The notes beneath the pieces are model-generated. The model was not told the DNA's origin and ran no database searches. It saw only the letters and a list, made by a program, of their open reading frames with translations. The translations under genes and the position numbers were made by a program. A DNA stretch of 34,762 nucleotides from Ruminococcaceae bacterium UBA1405 (GTDB lineage: Bacteria > Bacillota > Clostridia > Oscillospirales > Ruminococcaceae). Positions 14,910 through 22,360 of this stretch are shown here, in pieces (position 1 is the stretch's first letter; each line of letters opens with the position of its first letter). The stretch spans positions 1-34,762 of the forward strand of contig DBQB01000044.1 of NCBI GenBank assembly GCA_002305685.1, in the 5' to 3' direction.

Positions 14910-15328
14910 TTCCAAGTTCCTTTCCGATTTTGCAAGCATTTGGTCAGCAACCGCAGAAGGGTGGTTCGCTCTTCTTCTGTAAGTCCTGCGGTGATCTGTG
15001 CTTCCGCCTGCGCAAAGACGCCCCGTAGGATTTGCGCCATCTCCTCCCCTTTGGGGGTTAGGGATACATACAGCGAGCGCCGGTTGTTGGGACGGTTGCG
15101 CCGCACAATCAAACCGGCATTTTCCATACGCAATAGGATGCTTCCCACCGTAGCAGCTTCAATTTCACAGTAGTCGGCGATATCTTTTTGTTCGTGTTCC
15201 CCATATTCTGCCAAAAATTCCAAAATCTTGGGTTGCCCTGGCGACAAACCCAGGGGCTGTGCCTGTGCTGAGACCAAGCGTTTCATCTGTAGGTAGGTTT
15301 TCATCCAAAGATGATGCAGGGAATACAT
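14906..15328 (-). CDS. MarR family transcriptional regulator
   Basis: 140 residues. Winged-helix core visible: LGLSPGQPKILEFLAEYGEH, then the recognition region KDIADYCEIEAATVGSILLR, and the wing NRPNNRRSLYVSLTPKG. The start at 15328 is preferred because AAGGAGG sits five bases upstream; an upstream in-frame ATG would lie before that site and inside the promoter/operator. The gene is first in an operon with the YczE-type gene. The perfect palindrome over its own -10 box suggests negative autoregulation relieved by a small ligand. Confidence 0.92.
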   Translation of the reverse strand: MYSLHHLWMKTYLQMKRLVSAQAQPLGLSPGQPKILEFLAEYGEHEQKDIADYCEIEAATVGSILLRMENAGLIVRRNRPNNRRSLYVSLTPKGEEMAQILRGVFAQAEAQITAGLTEEERTTLLRLLTKCLQNRKGTWK

Positions 15329-15348
15329 GGCTGCCTCCTTCGCACGCA

Positions 15349-15385
15349 TATAATAAGCTTTCTTTTAGTAATAAAGCTTATTATA
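15349..15385. promoter_or_regulatory. Perfect palindrome, predicted MarR operator
   Basis: TATAATAAGCTTT (15349-15361) and its exact complement (15373-15385) are separated by 11 bases. One arm contains the -10 box of the minus-strand promoter, so a bound dimer or tetramer would block RNA polymerase. MarR proteins bind palindromes of this sort in their own promoters. Confidence 0.8.
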
Positions 15386-15408
15386 TTACGGGGCGGGGTC
15401 ATTGTCAA
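15380..15408 (-). promoter_or_regulatory. Consensus sigma-A promoter of the marR operon
   Basis: On the minus strand, TTGACA (15408-15403), exactly 17 bases, then TATAAT (15385-15380). Both hexamers are perfect, so transcription should be strong unless repressed. Confidence 0.9.
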
Positions 15409-15460
15409 GCTTCCGGTATCCCATCACCCCGTGTAGGGATTCCAGTAGCGAAAAGAGATA

Positions 15461-15491
15461 AAAAAATCCCCGTTTATCAAACGGAGATTTT
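15461..15491. terminator. Terminator downstream of prmC
   Basis: ATCCCCGTTT and AAACGGAGAT form a stem flanked by A and T runs. On the minus strand it is followed by TTTTTTT, so it most likely ends the prmC transcript, 95 bases past the stop codon. The 90-base AT-rich spacer holds nothing else recognised. Confidence 0.75.
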
Positions 15492-15584
15492 GTATTATAA
15501 ATGCTATTTGTGTACAATTATATGGTGTGTATATCATAAAATAAAGGGATGGGTATAGGGCTGCTGCCGCTGGATATCTGCTGG

Positions 15585-16418
15585 TTACTTTTTCCCTACC
15601 ACGACCCGTTCGATACCGTTTAGGTCTTTGCAGGTGAACACCTCTTTCATTCCGGCTTGGCGGAGAATCTGGGATACCGGGGCGCTTTGGGTATATCCCA
15701 CCTCAAAAGCCATGGCCCCTTCCTCCAGCAGCCGGGAGTGGTACAAACTGGAGATTTGCTGATAAAAATATAGTCCGTCGTTTTCTGCCCGCAGCGCCAT
15801 CTCCGGCTCATAGCGGACCTCAGATTGCAGCTGTTGCATCTCGCTGTCGCTGATATAGGGTGGATTGGACAGCAGCAGATGGCAGGGAGGCAGCTGGGAG
15901 CCGATCTCCAGCACATCCCCCTCCACCACCCGGATTCCGGGGAAAGCCGCGGTATTTTTGCGCAGATAGGGCAGCGCTTCCTTGGAAAGCTCCACGGCGT
16001 ACACGATGGCGTCGGGACGATATTTGGCGATGGCGGCGGCAATGCAGCCGGAACCGCTGCACAGATCGTATACCACCGGGCGAGAGACGCCTTTGAGCAG
16101 CGTCAAACCGGTTTCCACCAGCGTTTCGGTGTCGGCTCTGGGGATCAGTACCCCTTCTCCCACCGCCATGGGAATCCCATAAAATTCCCATTCGCCAAGA
16201 AGATATTGCAGCGGATACCGCTCCCCCCGGCGTTTTGCCAGCTGTGTTAACCGCTCCAGCTCCAGCGGCGTCAGAGGACGGGTTCCCTCTATGGGCATTT
16301 TGGCTTTTGTTACCCCGGTGACGGCTGCAACCAGTTGAGCAGCGTCAAAGTCGGGGCTTTCGACCCCTTGGCGATGGAGATAGTCAGAGAGGGATGAATA
16401 CGCTTGTTTTATGGTCAT
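15585..16418 (-). CDS. prmC: Release factor glutamine methyltransferase PrmC
   Basis: Methylates the glutamine of the GGQ motif in peptide-chain release factors, aiding termination. The 277-residue length is normal. An N-terminal helical domain contains LQYLLGEWEFYG, which matches the family signature. It is followed by LIPRADTETLVE, SAM motif I VYDLCSGSGCIAAAIA, and the catalytic NPPYISDSEM. ATG 16418 is chosen because AAAGGAAG precedes it; longer frames upstream are Phe/Ser-rich and unlike PrmC. In many Clostridia prmC sits beside the DUF1385 (yqhQ) gene and prfA; here the DUF1385 gene is about 11 kb away (27791) and prfA is not in the window. Confidence 0.95.
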   Translation of the reverse strand: MTIKQAYSSLSDYLHRQGVESPDFDAAQLVAAVTGVTKAKMPIEGTRPLTPLELERLTQLAKRRGERYPLQYLLGEWEFYGIPMAVGEGVLIPRADTETLVETGLTLLKGVSRPVVYDLCSGSGCIAAAIAKYRPDAIVYAVELSKEALPYLRKNTAAFPGIRVVEGDVLEIGSQLPPCHLLLSNPPYISDSEMQQLQSEVRYEPEMALRAENDGLYFYQQISSLYHSRLLEEGAMAFEVGYTQSAPVSQILRQAGMKEVFTCKDLNGIERVVVGKK

Positions 16419-16471
16419 GGTGAAGGCTTCCTTTCTGGTCATTGCGGGTACCGTGAAAAATTTGTGCTGCC

Positions 16472-16500
16472 TTGACGTAAAAAATGCAGGATGATATACT
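16472..16500 (+). promoter_or_regulatory. Promoter of the NUDIX gene
   Basis: TTGACG (16472-16477), 17 bases and TATACT (16495-16500), each one base from consensus. It lies in the 115-base divergent region shared with prmC. Confidence 0.8.
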
Positions 16501-16533
16501 GATTTTAAATATTTGTAGCTGAAGGAGAAAACG

Positions 16534-17019
16534 GTGGTGGAGCGGACGATTTTGACCAATATGTGTATGATATACGATCGGGAGAGGGACAGCGTGGTGA
16601 TTCAGCACCGAACCGGATCTTGGCCCGGCTGTGCGTTTCCCGGAGGCCATATCGAACCGGGGGAGGCGTTTGTTCCTTCGGTCATCCGGGAAGTTTGGGA
16701 GGAAACAGGGCTGAGCATAGAGCAGCCAAAGCTCTGTGGGATCAAGCATTGGTATCGGGATGACGGCACGCGGTATCTGGTTTTTCTGTATGCTGCCGAT
16801 TGTTTTTCCGGGACGCTGGTGGAGCAGACGGAGGAAGGACGGGTGGAATGGGTGAAGCTGGATCAGCTTTCTTCCTTACAGTTGTCCAATACCTTTTTGC
16901 CTATGGCGGAGATTATGGCAGAGCAGCTGGGGATTGATTTCCCCAATACCCATCCGGGATGCCAGGAATATTATTTTGAACCCGGCCGTCAAGGCGGATA
17001 TGTGGAACGGTTTTACTGA
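16534..17019 (+). CDS. NUDIX hydrolase, MutT/8-oxo-dGTP diphosphatase type
   Basis: 161 residues with a complete Nudix box, GGHIEPGEAFVPSVIREVWEETGL, shown here only to name the catalytic REVWEE core and the following Gly-Leu. Members hydrolyse nucleoside diphosphate-X compounds with Mg2+; the WPGCAFPGGHIEPGE context resembles 8-oxo-dGTP diphosphatases of Firmicutes. The start is GTG at 16534, six bases after GAAGGAG; a second GTG follows immediately. It is followed after 17 bases by a zinc-ribbon membrane protein gene, likely in the same transcript. Confidence 0.9.
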   Translation: MVERTILTNMCMIYDRERDSVVIQHRTGSWPGCAFPGGHIEPGEAFVPSVIREVWEETGLSIEQPKLCGIKHWYRDDGTRYLVFLYAADCFSGTLVEQTEEGRVEWVKLDQLSSLQLSNTFLPMAEIMAEQLGIDFPNTHPGCQEYYFEPGRQGGYVERFY

Positions 17020-17036
17020 AAAGGTGGGATAAATCC

Positions 17037-17330
17037 ATGATGCGTACCCAAAAACCTGTGGATATCATTTCAAAAAGAAAAACGGCGTTGATGCTGATGC
17101 GTCTGAGCTATGTGGTGCTGGCCGCCGCGTTTGTTCGGTGTATGGTGCTGAGGATGGTATGGGATCCGTTGGTACTTGGTTTGCTGGGCATTTTTCTGGT
17201 TCTCGCCATATGGTCGGTTTCCATCAGCGTGCGGTACTGGAAATGCCCCCACTGCGGCCACTGGCTGGAACTGAAAAAGGGATCGGCGGATCAGACGGGG
17301 ATCTGTCCCAAATGCGGCCAAAAACTCTGA
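17037..17330 (+). CDS. Small membrane protein with C-terminal zinc ribbon
   Basis: 97 residues. Two hydrophobic segments (about residues 18-40 and 44-66: SYVVLAAAFVRCMVL, LVLGLLGIFLVLAIW) precede a soluble C terminus with CPHCGHWL and CPKCGQKL, two CxxC knuckles spaced for one zinc ion. Proteins of this shape are common in Clostridia but uncharacterised. AAAAGGTGGG lies upstream of two adjacent ATG codons (17037, 17040). It is probably co-transcribed with the NUDIX gene. Confidence 0.8.
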   Translation: MMRTQKPVDIISKRKTALMLMRLSYVVLAAAFVRCMVLRMVWDPLVLGLLGIFLVLAIWSVSISVRYWKCPHCGHWLELKKGSADQTGICPKCGQKL

Positions 17331-17345
17331 TTTTTCAAAAAATAA

Positions 17346-17395
17346 GCGGAGCTGTGATTGCAATCCTTATTGTATCACAGCTCCGCCTTCTTTTG
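17346..17395. terminator. Bidirectional terminator between zinc-ribbon gene and trmB
   Basis: GCGGAGCTGTGAT (17346-17358) pairs perfectly with ATCACAGCTCCGC (17374-17386). It is followed by CTTCTTTTG on the plus strand and TTATTTTTTG on the minus strand, so it ends both convergent transcripts. Confidence 0.9.
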
Positions 17396-17420
17396 TAAAG
17401 ATTTCTCCCGTTCCCGGCGG

Positions 17421-18125
17421 TTACGGCAAAGTTTTGACCTCAGAGGTTTGGGGAAGCTCCGGTTCCTTCACCGCAATGAGGAACTTGATGGGAATCCCCT
17501 GGGCAGAGAACATCCGCTCGTGCTCGGTGGAATAGCTGCCGGAAAAACCGCTGTTGTGCAGATCCCGGGTGAGATAGCGCACCGAAAAACCGCACTGGGC
17601 AAAATATTCCAGAGAATCGTCAAACAAAGGGTCGTCGTCGGTCTTAAACCAGATTTCACCGCCGTCCTGCAGAAAGCTGCGGTATTTCATCAGCTGGCGG
17701 GGATAGGTCAGCCGTTTTTTGTGATGCTTATTTTTGGGCCATGGATTGCAGAAATTGATGTAAATCCGCTGGATCTGGTCCTGGGGGGAGAGCATCAGAT
17801 CGATGCGCTCAATGTCCTGGGACATGACCCTGGCGTTTTCCACTGGATGTCCGGGACCATATGCGGTTTGATAGGCTGCTTCCAAGGCCCGCTTGGCCAG
17901 CACCAGAACTTCGCTTTTGATATCGATGACCAGATAGTTGTATTCCGGCTCCTGTACACAGATCTGTGCGGCGAACTCTCCTTTGCCGCAGCCCAGTTCC
18001 ATCCGCAGCGGATAGGGGTTGGGAAACTGTGCCTTCCAGTTTCCCCGATGGCTGGCGGGGTCCGGGATATTGAAGGGGCAGACGGCAAGCTCCGGCCTGG
18101 CCCAGGGTTTTCCTCTCATTCTCAT
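17421..18125 (-). CDS. trmB: tRNA (guanine-N7)-methyltransferase TrmB
   Basis: Forms m7G46 in tRNA variable loops using SAM. 234 residues, with the typical N terminus MRMRGKPWARPEL, SAM motif MELGCGKGEFAAQIC, the substrate-binding NFCNPWPKNKHHKKRL stretch (PWP and KxRHxKRR-like), and WFKTDDDPLFDDSLE near the C terminus. GGAGGA lies on the minus strand ahead of ATG 18125. spmA-spmB lie 86 bases upstream on the same strand with no clear terminator, so co-transcription is possible. Confidence 0.96.
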   Translation of the reverse strand: MRMRGKPWARPELAVCPFNIPDPASHRGNWKAQFPNPYPLRMELGCGKGEFAAQICVQEPEYNYLVIDIKSEVLVLAKRALEAAYQTAYGPGHPVENARVMSQDIERIDLMLSPQDQIQRIYINFCNPWPKNKHHKKRLTYPRQLMKYRSFLQDGGEIWFKTDDDPLFDDSLEYFAQCGFSVRYLTRDLHNSGFSGSYSTEHERMFSAQGIPIKFLIAVKEPELPQTSEVKTLP

Positions 18126-18211
18126 GGGTGTTCCTCCATATTTTCAGCGTATCAATAGGGTAGCACATTTTGAGGGCGGAGACAATACCCGTTGGGAGAG
18201 ATGACGCGGCG

Positions 18212-18754
18212 TTATCCGAAAAACAACTGCACCGAAAGGACGCTGCACACCGTTCCCGCCAGGCTTCCCAGCAAGGCGGCGGGAAGGGCCTGGCGGGAAT
18301 TGGTAACCTTTGCCGCGGCGCAGTATACCGGGATGATATAAAACGCTGTGTCACCGCAGCTGTACAGTACCGAGGCGGCTCTTCCGGCAAAGCTGTCGGG
18401 GCCGCATTGTTCCAGCAGCTCCCGGAGCATGGCCAGAGATCCGCTGCCGGACAAAGGCCGCAGCAGCGCCAGAGGAAGGATTTCCTGCGGGATTCCCAGC
18501 AGATCCGCCAGAGGGGACAGCACTTGGGTGAGCAGCGCCAGGGCGCCGGAGGCCCGCAGCATTCCGATGGCGCACAGCAACGCCACCAGTACGGGGATCA
18601 GTTTGAGGGCGGTTTGCAGTCCCTCCTGTGCCCCTTCCAGAAATGCGGACATCACATCCACCTTTTTTACGCCGCTGTAGCAAAGGATTCCGCAGAACAA
18701 GACCGGAAGGACCCATCCGCCCACCGATACAAACCAGGAGAGGATACCATTCAT
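18212..18754 (-). CDS. spmB: Spore maturation protein B
   Basis: 180-residue membrane protein of the SpmB/nucleoside-transporter gate family, required with SpmA for proper core dehydration and heat resistance of spores in B. subtilis and Clostridium perfringens. Typical segments are PVLFCGILCYSGVKKVDVMS, EGLQTALKLIPVLVALLCAI, LLRPLSGSGSLAML and YSCGDTAFYIIPVYCAAA. The start codon overlaps the spmA stop as ATGA, showing translational coupling. A longer reading frame upstream lies inside spmA and is rejected. Confidence 0.95.
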   Translation of the reverse strand: MNGILSWFVSVGGWVLPVLFCGILCYSGVKKVDVMSAFLEGAQEGLQTALKLIPVLVALLCAIGMLRASGALALLTQVLSPLADLLGIPQEILPLALLRPLSGSGSLAMLRELLEQCGPDSFAGRAASVLYSCGDTAFYIIPVYCAAAKVTNSRQALPAALLGSLAGTVCSVLSVQLFFG

Positions 18755-19416
18755 ATCTTTTTCCTCGGTGTTGCAGGGGTTAGGATACGGCGAGGGCGGG
18801 GGAAGGAAGGGGAAAAACGGGACAGCAGTTTTGCGGATGCCAAGGAGACCACAAGGGTGCAAAGGGAGGAAAGCCACACGGCGGGGAGAATTTCCAGTGG
18901 ATGGGCGCTGCCCGCAGCCTGCCGCACTGCTGCCAGGGTGGAAGGAATCAGCTGCAGCGAGGCGGTATTGCAGATGAGAAACACCACCATATCGTCCGAC
19001 GCGCAGCGAACCGGCTGCTGATGGTGAGGAGAGGTTTGCTCGAAGGTAAGGTCGGCCATCCGTTCCATGGCGGCCAGCCCCAGCGGGGTGGCGGCGTTTC
19101 CCAGACCGATAAGGTTGGCGGAAAGATTCATGGTGATGGCCTCGATGGCGCGGTTTGCCCCGCGCTGATACAGTCCCGGAAACAATCGGCGGGTGACGGG
19201 GTACAGCAGACGTCCCAATGTTTCGGTCAGACCGGAGCGTTCGGCAGCCCGCATCATACCGCTCCAAAGGCAGATTACGCCGGTCATCTCCAGCGCCACC
19301 GTCACTGCCTGGGAGGATTGGGAAAGTAAGGCAGCGGTCAGCGCTTCCCCTTTGCCGTAATAGAAGCCGGCCACAAGAGATACCGCCAGCATGGAGATAA
19401 AAATGCCGTTGAGCAA
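18751..19416 (-). CDS. spmA: Spore maturation protein A
   Basis: 221-residue membrane partner of SpmB. The N terminus MLNGIFISMLAVSLVAGF, the segment MTGVICLWSGMMRAAERSG, and ITMNLSANLIGLGNAATPLG followed by NTASLQLIPSTLAAVR are characteristic of the family. The start is taken as TTG at 19416 because AGGAGGGG lies six bases upstream and SpmA proteins normally begin M-L-N; the upstream ATG would overlap that site. Presence of this pair indicates an endospore-forming lineage. The C-terminal tail (SFPRPRRILTPATPRKKI) is basic. Confidence 0.95.
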   Translation of the reverse strand: MLNGIFISMLAVSLVAGFYYGKGEALTAALLSQSSQAVTVALEMTGVICLWSGMMRAAERSGLTETLGRLLYPVTRRLFPGLYQRGANRAIEAITMNLSANLIGLGNAATPLGLAAMERMADLTFEQTSPHHQQPVRCASDDMVVFLICNTASLQLIPSTLAAVRQAAGSAHPLEILPAVWLSSLCTLVVSLASAKLLSRFSPSFPRPRRILTPATPRKKI

Positions 19417-19511
19417 ACAGACCCCTCCTGACAACGATAGGATTTTCTATATTTTATTCTGTCTGTGGCGGGGACATGAATGGAAAGATGTAATTTATTT
19501 GCGAGCAATAA

Positions 19512-19540
19512 TTGACATCCAGCGGAATTCATTGTATAGT
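19512..19540 (+). promoter_or_regulatory. Promoter of the AbrB-type regulator
   Basis: TTGACA (19512-19517), exactly 17 bases and TATAGT (19535-19540). The predicted start near 19546 leaves a long leader of about 195 nt. Confidence 0.9.
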
Positions 19541-19545
19541 GTAAT

Positions 19546-19741
19546 CAGAGGAAAATTTCCAAATTTTTCTATTCTTCCCGTTGGTTTGACCCTTTGCGAC
19601 GGTAAACGGTTCCCTAAAAAGCGATAAAAGGACAAAAACCGATTTTGCTGTGCCGGTTCCAACGGGATCAACCAATGCGTCTCTCGACGCTGCCGCGATG
19701 ATATAACACAAACTATCAGACAGAAAGAAGGTCGTGTATCG
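19546..19741 (+). promoter_or_regulatory. Structured 5' leader of unassigned class
   Basis: CCCGTTGG (19577-19584) pairs perfectly with CCAACGGG (19659-19666), closing a 74-base domain with internal complementary segments (CGGTT with AACCG). The overlapping TTGGTTTGA (19581-19589) can instead pair with TCAACCAA (19668-19675) with one bulge. A perfect GCGTC-TCTC-GACGC hairpin (19677-19690) follows. It does not match riboswitch classes whose consensus I know. It may be a cis-regulatory RNA. Confidence 0.5.
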
Positions 19742-19984
19742 ATGAAATCCACAGGGATCGTCAGAAAAATGGACGAATTAGGGAGAATTGTTTTGCCCAA
19801 GGAACTTCGCAAAACGTTGGGAATCAACGAGAAGGATTATGTAGAAATTTTTACAGAACAGGATCAGATCGTGCTGAAGAAGTATCATCCCTCCTGTGTT
19901 TTCTGCGGAAGTGTGGAAAATTTGACGATGTTTAACGGCAAGAACATCTGTGATGCCTGTAGGGCGGAACTTTGCCAGAAATAG
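19742..19984 (+). CDS. AbrB/SpoVT-type transition-state regulator with zinc knuckles
   Basis: 80 residues. The N-terminal ~45 residues form a swapped-hairpin AbrB DNA-binding domain (STGIVRKMDELGRIVLPKEL, then LGINEKDYVEIF). The C terminus carries CVFCG and CDAC knuckles, likely binding one zinc. Short AbrB-like proteins of this type are common regulators of stationary phase and sporulation in Clostridia. The start at 19742 follows AAGAAGGT. It is monocistronic with a consensus promoter, a long leader and a strong terminator; it lies divergent from spmA. Confidence 0.93.
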   Translation: MKSTGIVRKMDELGRIVLPKELRKTLGINEKDYVEIFTEQDQIVLKKYHPSCVFCGSVENLTMFNGKNICDACRAELCQK

Positions 19985-20003
19985 TCGTTTGGACGGACAT
20001 ATG

Positions 20004-20047
20004 AAAGGGTGGAACGAAAAACAACTTCCGTTCCACCCTTTTTTTAT
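20004..20047. terminator. Terminator after the AbrB-type gene
   Basis: AAAGGGTGGAACG pairs with CGTTCCACCCTTT around a 12-base loop and runs into seven T residues on the plus strand. It may also slow transcripts from the convergent DUF975 gene. Confidence 0.92.
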
Positions 20048-20067
20048 CGTTTCCTTGTTATAGGGGA

Positions 20068-21039
20068 TTATTTTCCCATATGCTGTTGGAGGTCCGAGAC
20101 AGGATATTCTCGGGTCTGGCCATCGTCGAGGGATTCTTCCTGCGCTTGCTGTGCATCCTCGGGACGCGGCAGCTGCTGTACCGGCTGCTGCTGTGCGAGA
20201 TGCTGCTGTTTCTGTTGGGTTTCACGGATGTCGTATTCCACAGCGTAGCGCGCATAGATGGCGATGGCCGACTGATAGTAGGGTACAACATATATCAGCG
20301 GAAACATCAGCAGGGACAATAACATCCACCAAATGAAAGAGAGACGCAGTGAAATCATTTCCCAGCTTCGGCCCTGCATGGCCTGTACCGATTGACGGAT
20401 GGCTTTGAGCAGGGGGATGCGGGGTTTTTGGGCCATGAGATAAAAGCAAAGGGCATATCTCTGGATCAGCACCAGATAAAATACCATGGCCATGGTCAGC
20501 AGAATCCATCCGCCTGCCTTCCCAAAGGGGATAAAGATGGCCAGTCTGGAAGCTGGATCAAAGGTGAAGTTCCGGAAAAAGAGCAGAACCAGGACGGGAA
20601 TGACCGTAAACACCGCCAGCCAGAAAAGATGAAGTGCCAACAATATCAGCGTCATCCCCACGCTGCGGGCCCACTGCCGAAGGGAGGTAAAGGCGCAGAA
20701 CACGGCGCTGAACTCTTTGGGGGAACCGCCGGAGAGATGATAGTACCAGGATGCAATTCCATAGATCATCGGAGGGATCAGCAGCAGCCATAGGATACAG
20801 ATAGACCCAGTAATGAGCAGCGGCCCCAGATGATAATCCAGAATATCGTCCAAATAAAATTCCGGAGACTGCAGTACATCCAAATATCCGGAATAATGGA
20901 AGATAAGATATAAAAATTGTTCCAGAGTGGAAAGAAGCAGCAGCACACCGCCGAAAACCATCAGGATTGCGATGGCTTTTCCCCAATGTCCCCGCAGAGC
21001 GTTTCGGGCTCCTTTCTTGATCCGTTGATGAAATTCCAT
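20068..21039 (-). CDS. DUF975 family integral membrane protein with Gln-rich tail
   Basis: 323 residues. The start FHQRIKKGARNALRGHWGKA matches the DUF975 family opening, followed by about six hydrophobic segments (for example AIAILMVFGGVLLLL, ILWLLLIPPMIYGIASWYY, LILLALHLFWLAVFTVIPVL). The last ~45 residues are soluble and Gln-rich (ETQQKQQHLAQQQPVQQLP). The function of the family is unknown. ATG 21039 is preceded by AGGAGGAG; earlier in-frame codons lack such a site. A -10-like TATAAT (minus strand, 21167-21162) about 120 bases upstream may belong to its promoter. Genes on both sides are unrelated. Confidence 0.85.
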   Translation of the reverse strand: MEFHQRIKKGARNALRGHWGKAIAILMVFGGVLLLLSTLEQFLYLIFHYSGYLDVLQSPEFYLDDILDYHLGPLLITGSICILWLLLIPPMIYGIASWYYHLSGGSPKEFSAVFCAFTSLRQWARSVGMTLILLALHLFWLAVFTVIPVLVLLFFRNFTFDPASRLAIFIPFGKAGGWILLTMAMVFYLVLIQRYALCFYLMAQKPRIPLLKAIRQSVQAMQGRSWEMISLRLSFIWWMLLSLLMFPLIYVVPYYQSAIAIYARYAVEYDIRETQQKQQHLAQQQPVQQLPRPEDAQQAQEESLDDGQTREYPVSDLQQHMGK

Positions 21040-21216
21040 AATTAAACTCCTCCTGTACCCATCTGGTTCCAGATCTCCGCGGCTATCGGCTATAAGCATT
21101 GGCCTGCTGGACATACCGGCTGTGGGTTGCGGCTGCCGGTCTCATGGAATGTTTTAGGATTATTATACCTCAATTTTATCACGAAAGTATATCCAAACTA
21201 GAAATTTTTGCAGCGT

Positions 21217-22308
21217 TTATCCCTTCGACGAAAGCAGAGACCGGAGCTTTTGCGCCACACGATCCCCCATCTCCTCGGTGGAGACCACCTCCAGCCCGGA
21301 TACGGCAATATCTGCGGTGCGGCAGCTCTCCAGCGTCTCGGTCACCGCCTGCTCGATCGCGTCCCCAATATCCTTTCTGGAAAAGGAGAATTGGAACATC
21401 ATCGCCGCAGAGCGGATGGCCCCGATGGGATTGGCCACATTTTTCCCGGCCAAATCGGGGGCGGAACCGTGCACCGCTTCGTAGATCCCCTTGGTGGTGT
21501 ATCCCAGACTGGCGGAGGGCACAAGCCCCACCGATCCGGTGAGGGCGGCAGCTTCCTCAGACAGGATATCCCCAAAAAGGTTGGAGGTGACGATCACGTC
21601 AAATTGCGCCGGGTTGCGGATCAGTTCCATGGCGGCATGGTCCGCATGAAGATGGCGCAGGGTGACGTCAGGGAATTCGCTGTGAAGCTGTTCCACCGTC
21701 TCCCGCCATAGCCGGGAGGTTTGCAGCATACTGGATTTGTCGATGGACACCAGATTCTTTCTCCGGTTTTGAGCAAAACGGAAAGCAATGCGGGCGATTC
21801 GCTCAATTTCCGGAGCGGTATAGATCTCGGTGTCATAGGCAGCCCGGGCGCCGTCCACATCTGTCTTTCCTTTATCCCCAAAATAGATTCCTCCGGCCAG
21901 CTCCCGCACCATAAGAAGGTCAAACCCGTCGATCTCGCTGTGCAGCGGCGCTATGCTGCGCAGCGGCTTTAACAGCATTGCAGGACGAATGTTGGCGTAA
22001 AGCCCCATCTTTGCCCGCAAGGCCATCAGACCTGCTTCCGGGCGAAGATGCATGGGAAGGGTATCCCATTTGCTGCCGCCCACCGCTCCCAGCAGCACTG
22101 CGTCCGCGCTGCGGCAGTGGGTGATGGTCTGTAACGGCAGGGGAAGTCCCTCCGCGTCGATGGCCGCTCCACCGATCAGCGCCTCGTCCGTCACCAATTC
22201 CATCTCCAGATAATCGGCTGCGATGCCGACGATTTTAAGCGCCTGGCGGGTGATTTCAGGGCCGATGCCATCCCCCGCCAGCACACAGATCCTCATTTGC
22301 TTTGCCAT
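21217..22308 (-). CDS. leuB: 3-isopropylmalate dehydrogenase LeuB
   Basis: NAD-dependent oxidative decarboxylation of 3-isopropylmalate in leucine biosynthesis. 363 residues, the usual length. Motifs: LAGDGIGPEI at the N terminus, LGAVGGSKWDTLP, LRAKMGLYANIRPA with the substrate-binding arginines, VRELAGGIYFGDKG, and the nucleotide-binding EAVHGSAPDLAGKNVANPIG. AGGAG precedes the ATG. The other leucine genes (leuA, leuC, leuD, ilv) are not adjacent. It lies 52 bases after the histidine-phosphatase-like gene on the same strand and may share its transcript; a small stem between them has no T tract. Confidence 0.96.
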   Translation of the reverse strand: MAKQMRICVLAGDGIGPEITRQALKIVGIAADYLEMELVTDEALIGGAAIDAEGLPLPLQTITHCRSADAVLLGAVGGSKWDTLPMHLRPEAGLMALRAKMGLYANIRPAMLLKPLRSIAPLHSEIDGFDLLMVRELAGGIYFGDKGKTDVDGARAAYDTEIYTAPEIERIARIAFRFAQNRRKNLVSIDKSSMLQTSRLWRETVEQLHSEFPDVTLRHLHADHAAMELIRNPAQFDVIVTSNLFGDILSEEAAALTGSVGLVPSASLGYTTKGIYEAVHGSAPDLAGKNVANPIGAIRSAAMMFQFSFSRKDIGDAIEQAVTETLESCRTADIAVSGLEVVSTEEMGDRVAQKLRSLLSSKG

Positions 22309-22360
22309 GACTCTTTGCTCCTATCCAACACATTCTTTTCCCCAAACCCTTGCCGCAGGG

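Noticed and set aside
18212..19267. Long N-terminal extension of spmB
   Set aside because: The extension lies in a different frame of spmA and is Arg/Ser/Gly-rich. The ATGA overlap with the spmA stop gives the normal SpmB N terminus.
19675..19701. Eight-codon ORF (MRLSTLPR) in the leader of the AbrB-type gene as a leader peptide
   Set aside because: It has no convincing ribosome binding site, and its start lies inside the pairing region; chance is more likely.
19546..19741. Assigning the AbrB-type leader to a known riboswitch (c-di-GMP, SAM, THF, ykkC or similar)
   Set aside because: None of the conserved sequence blocks of those classes could be found in order, so it is left unassigned.
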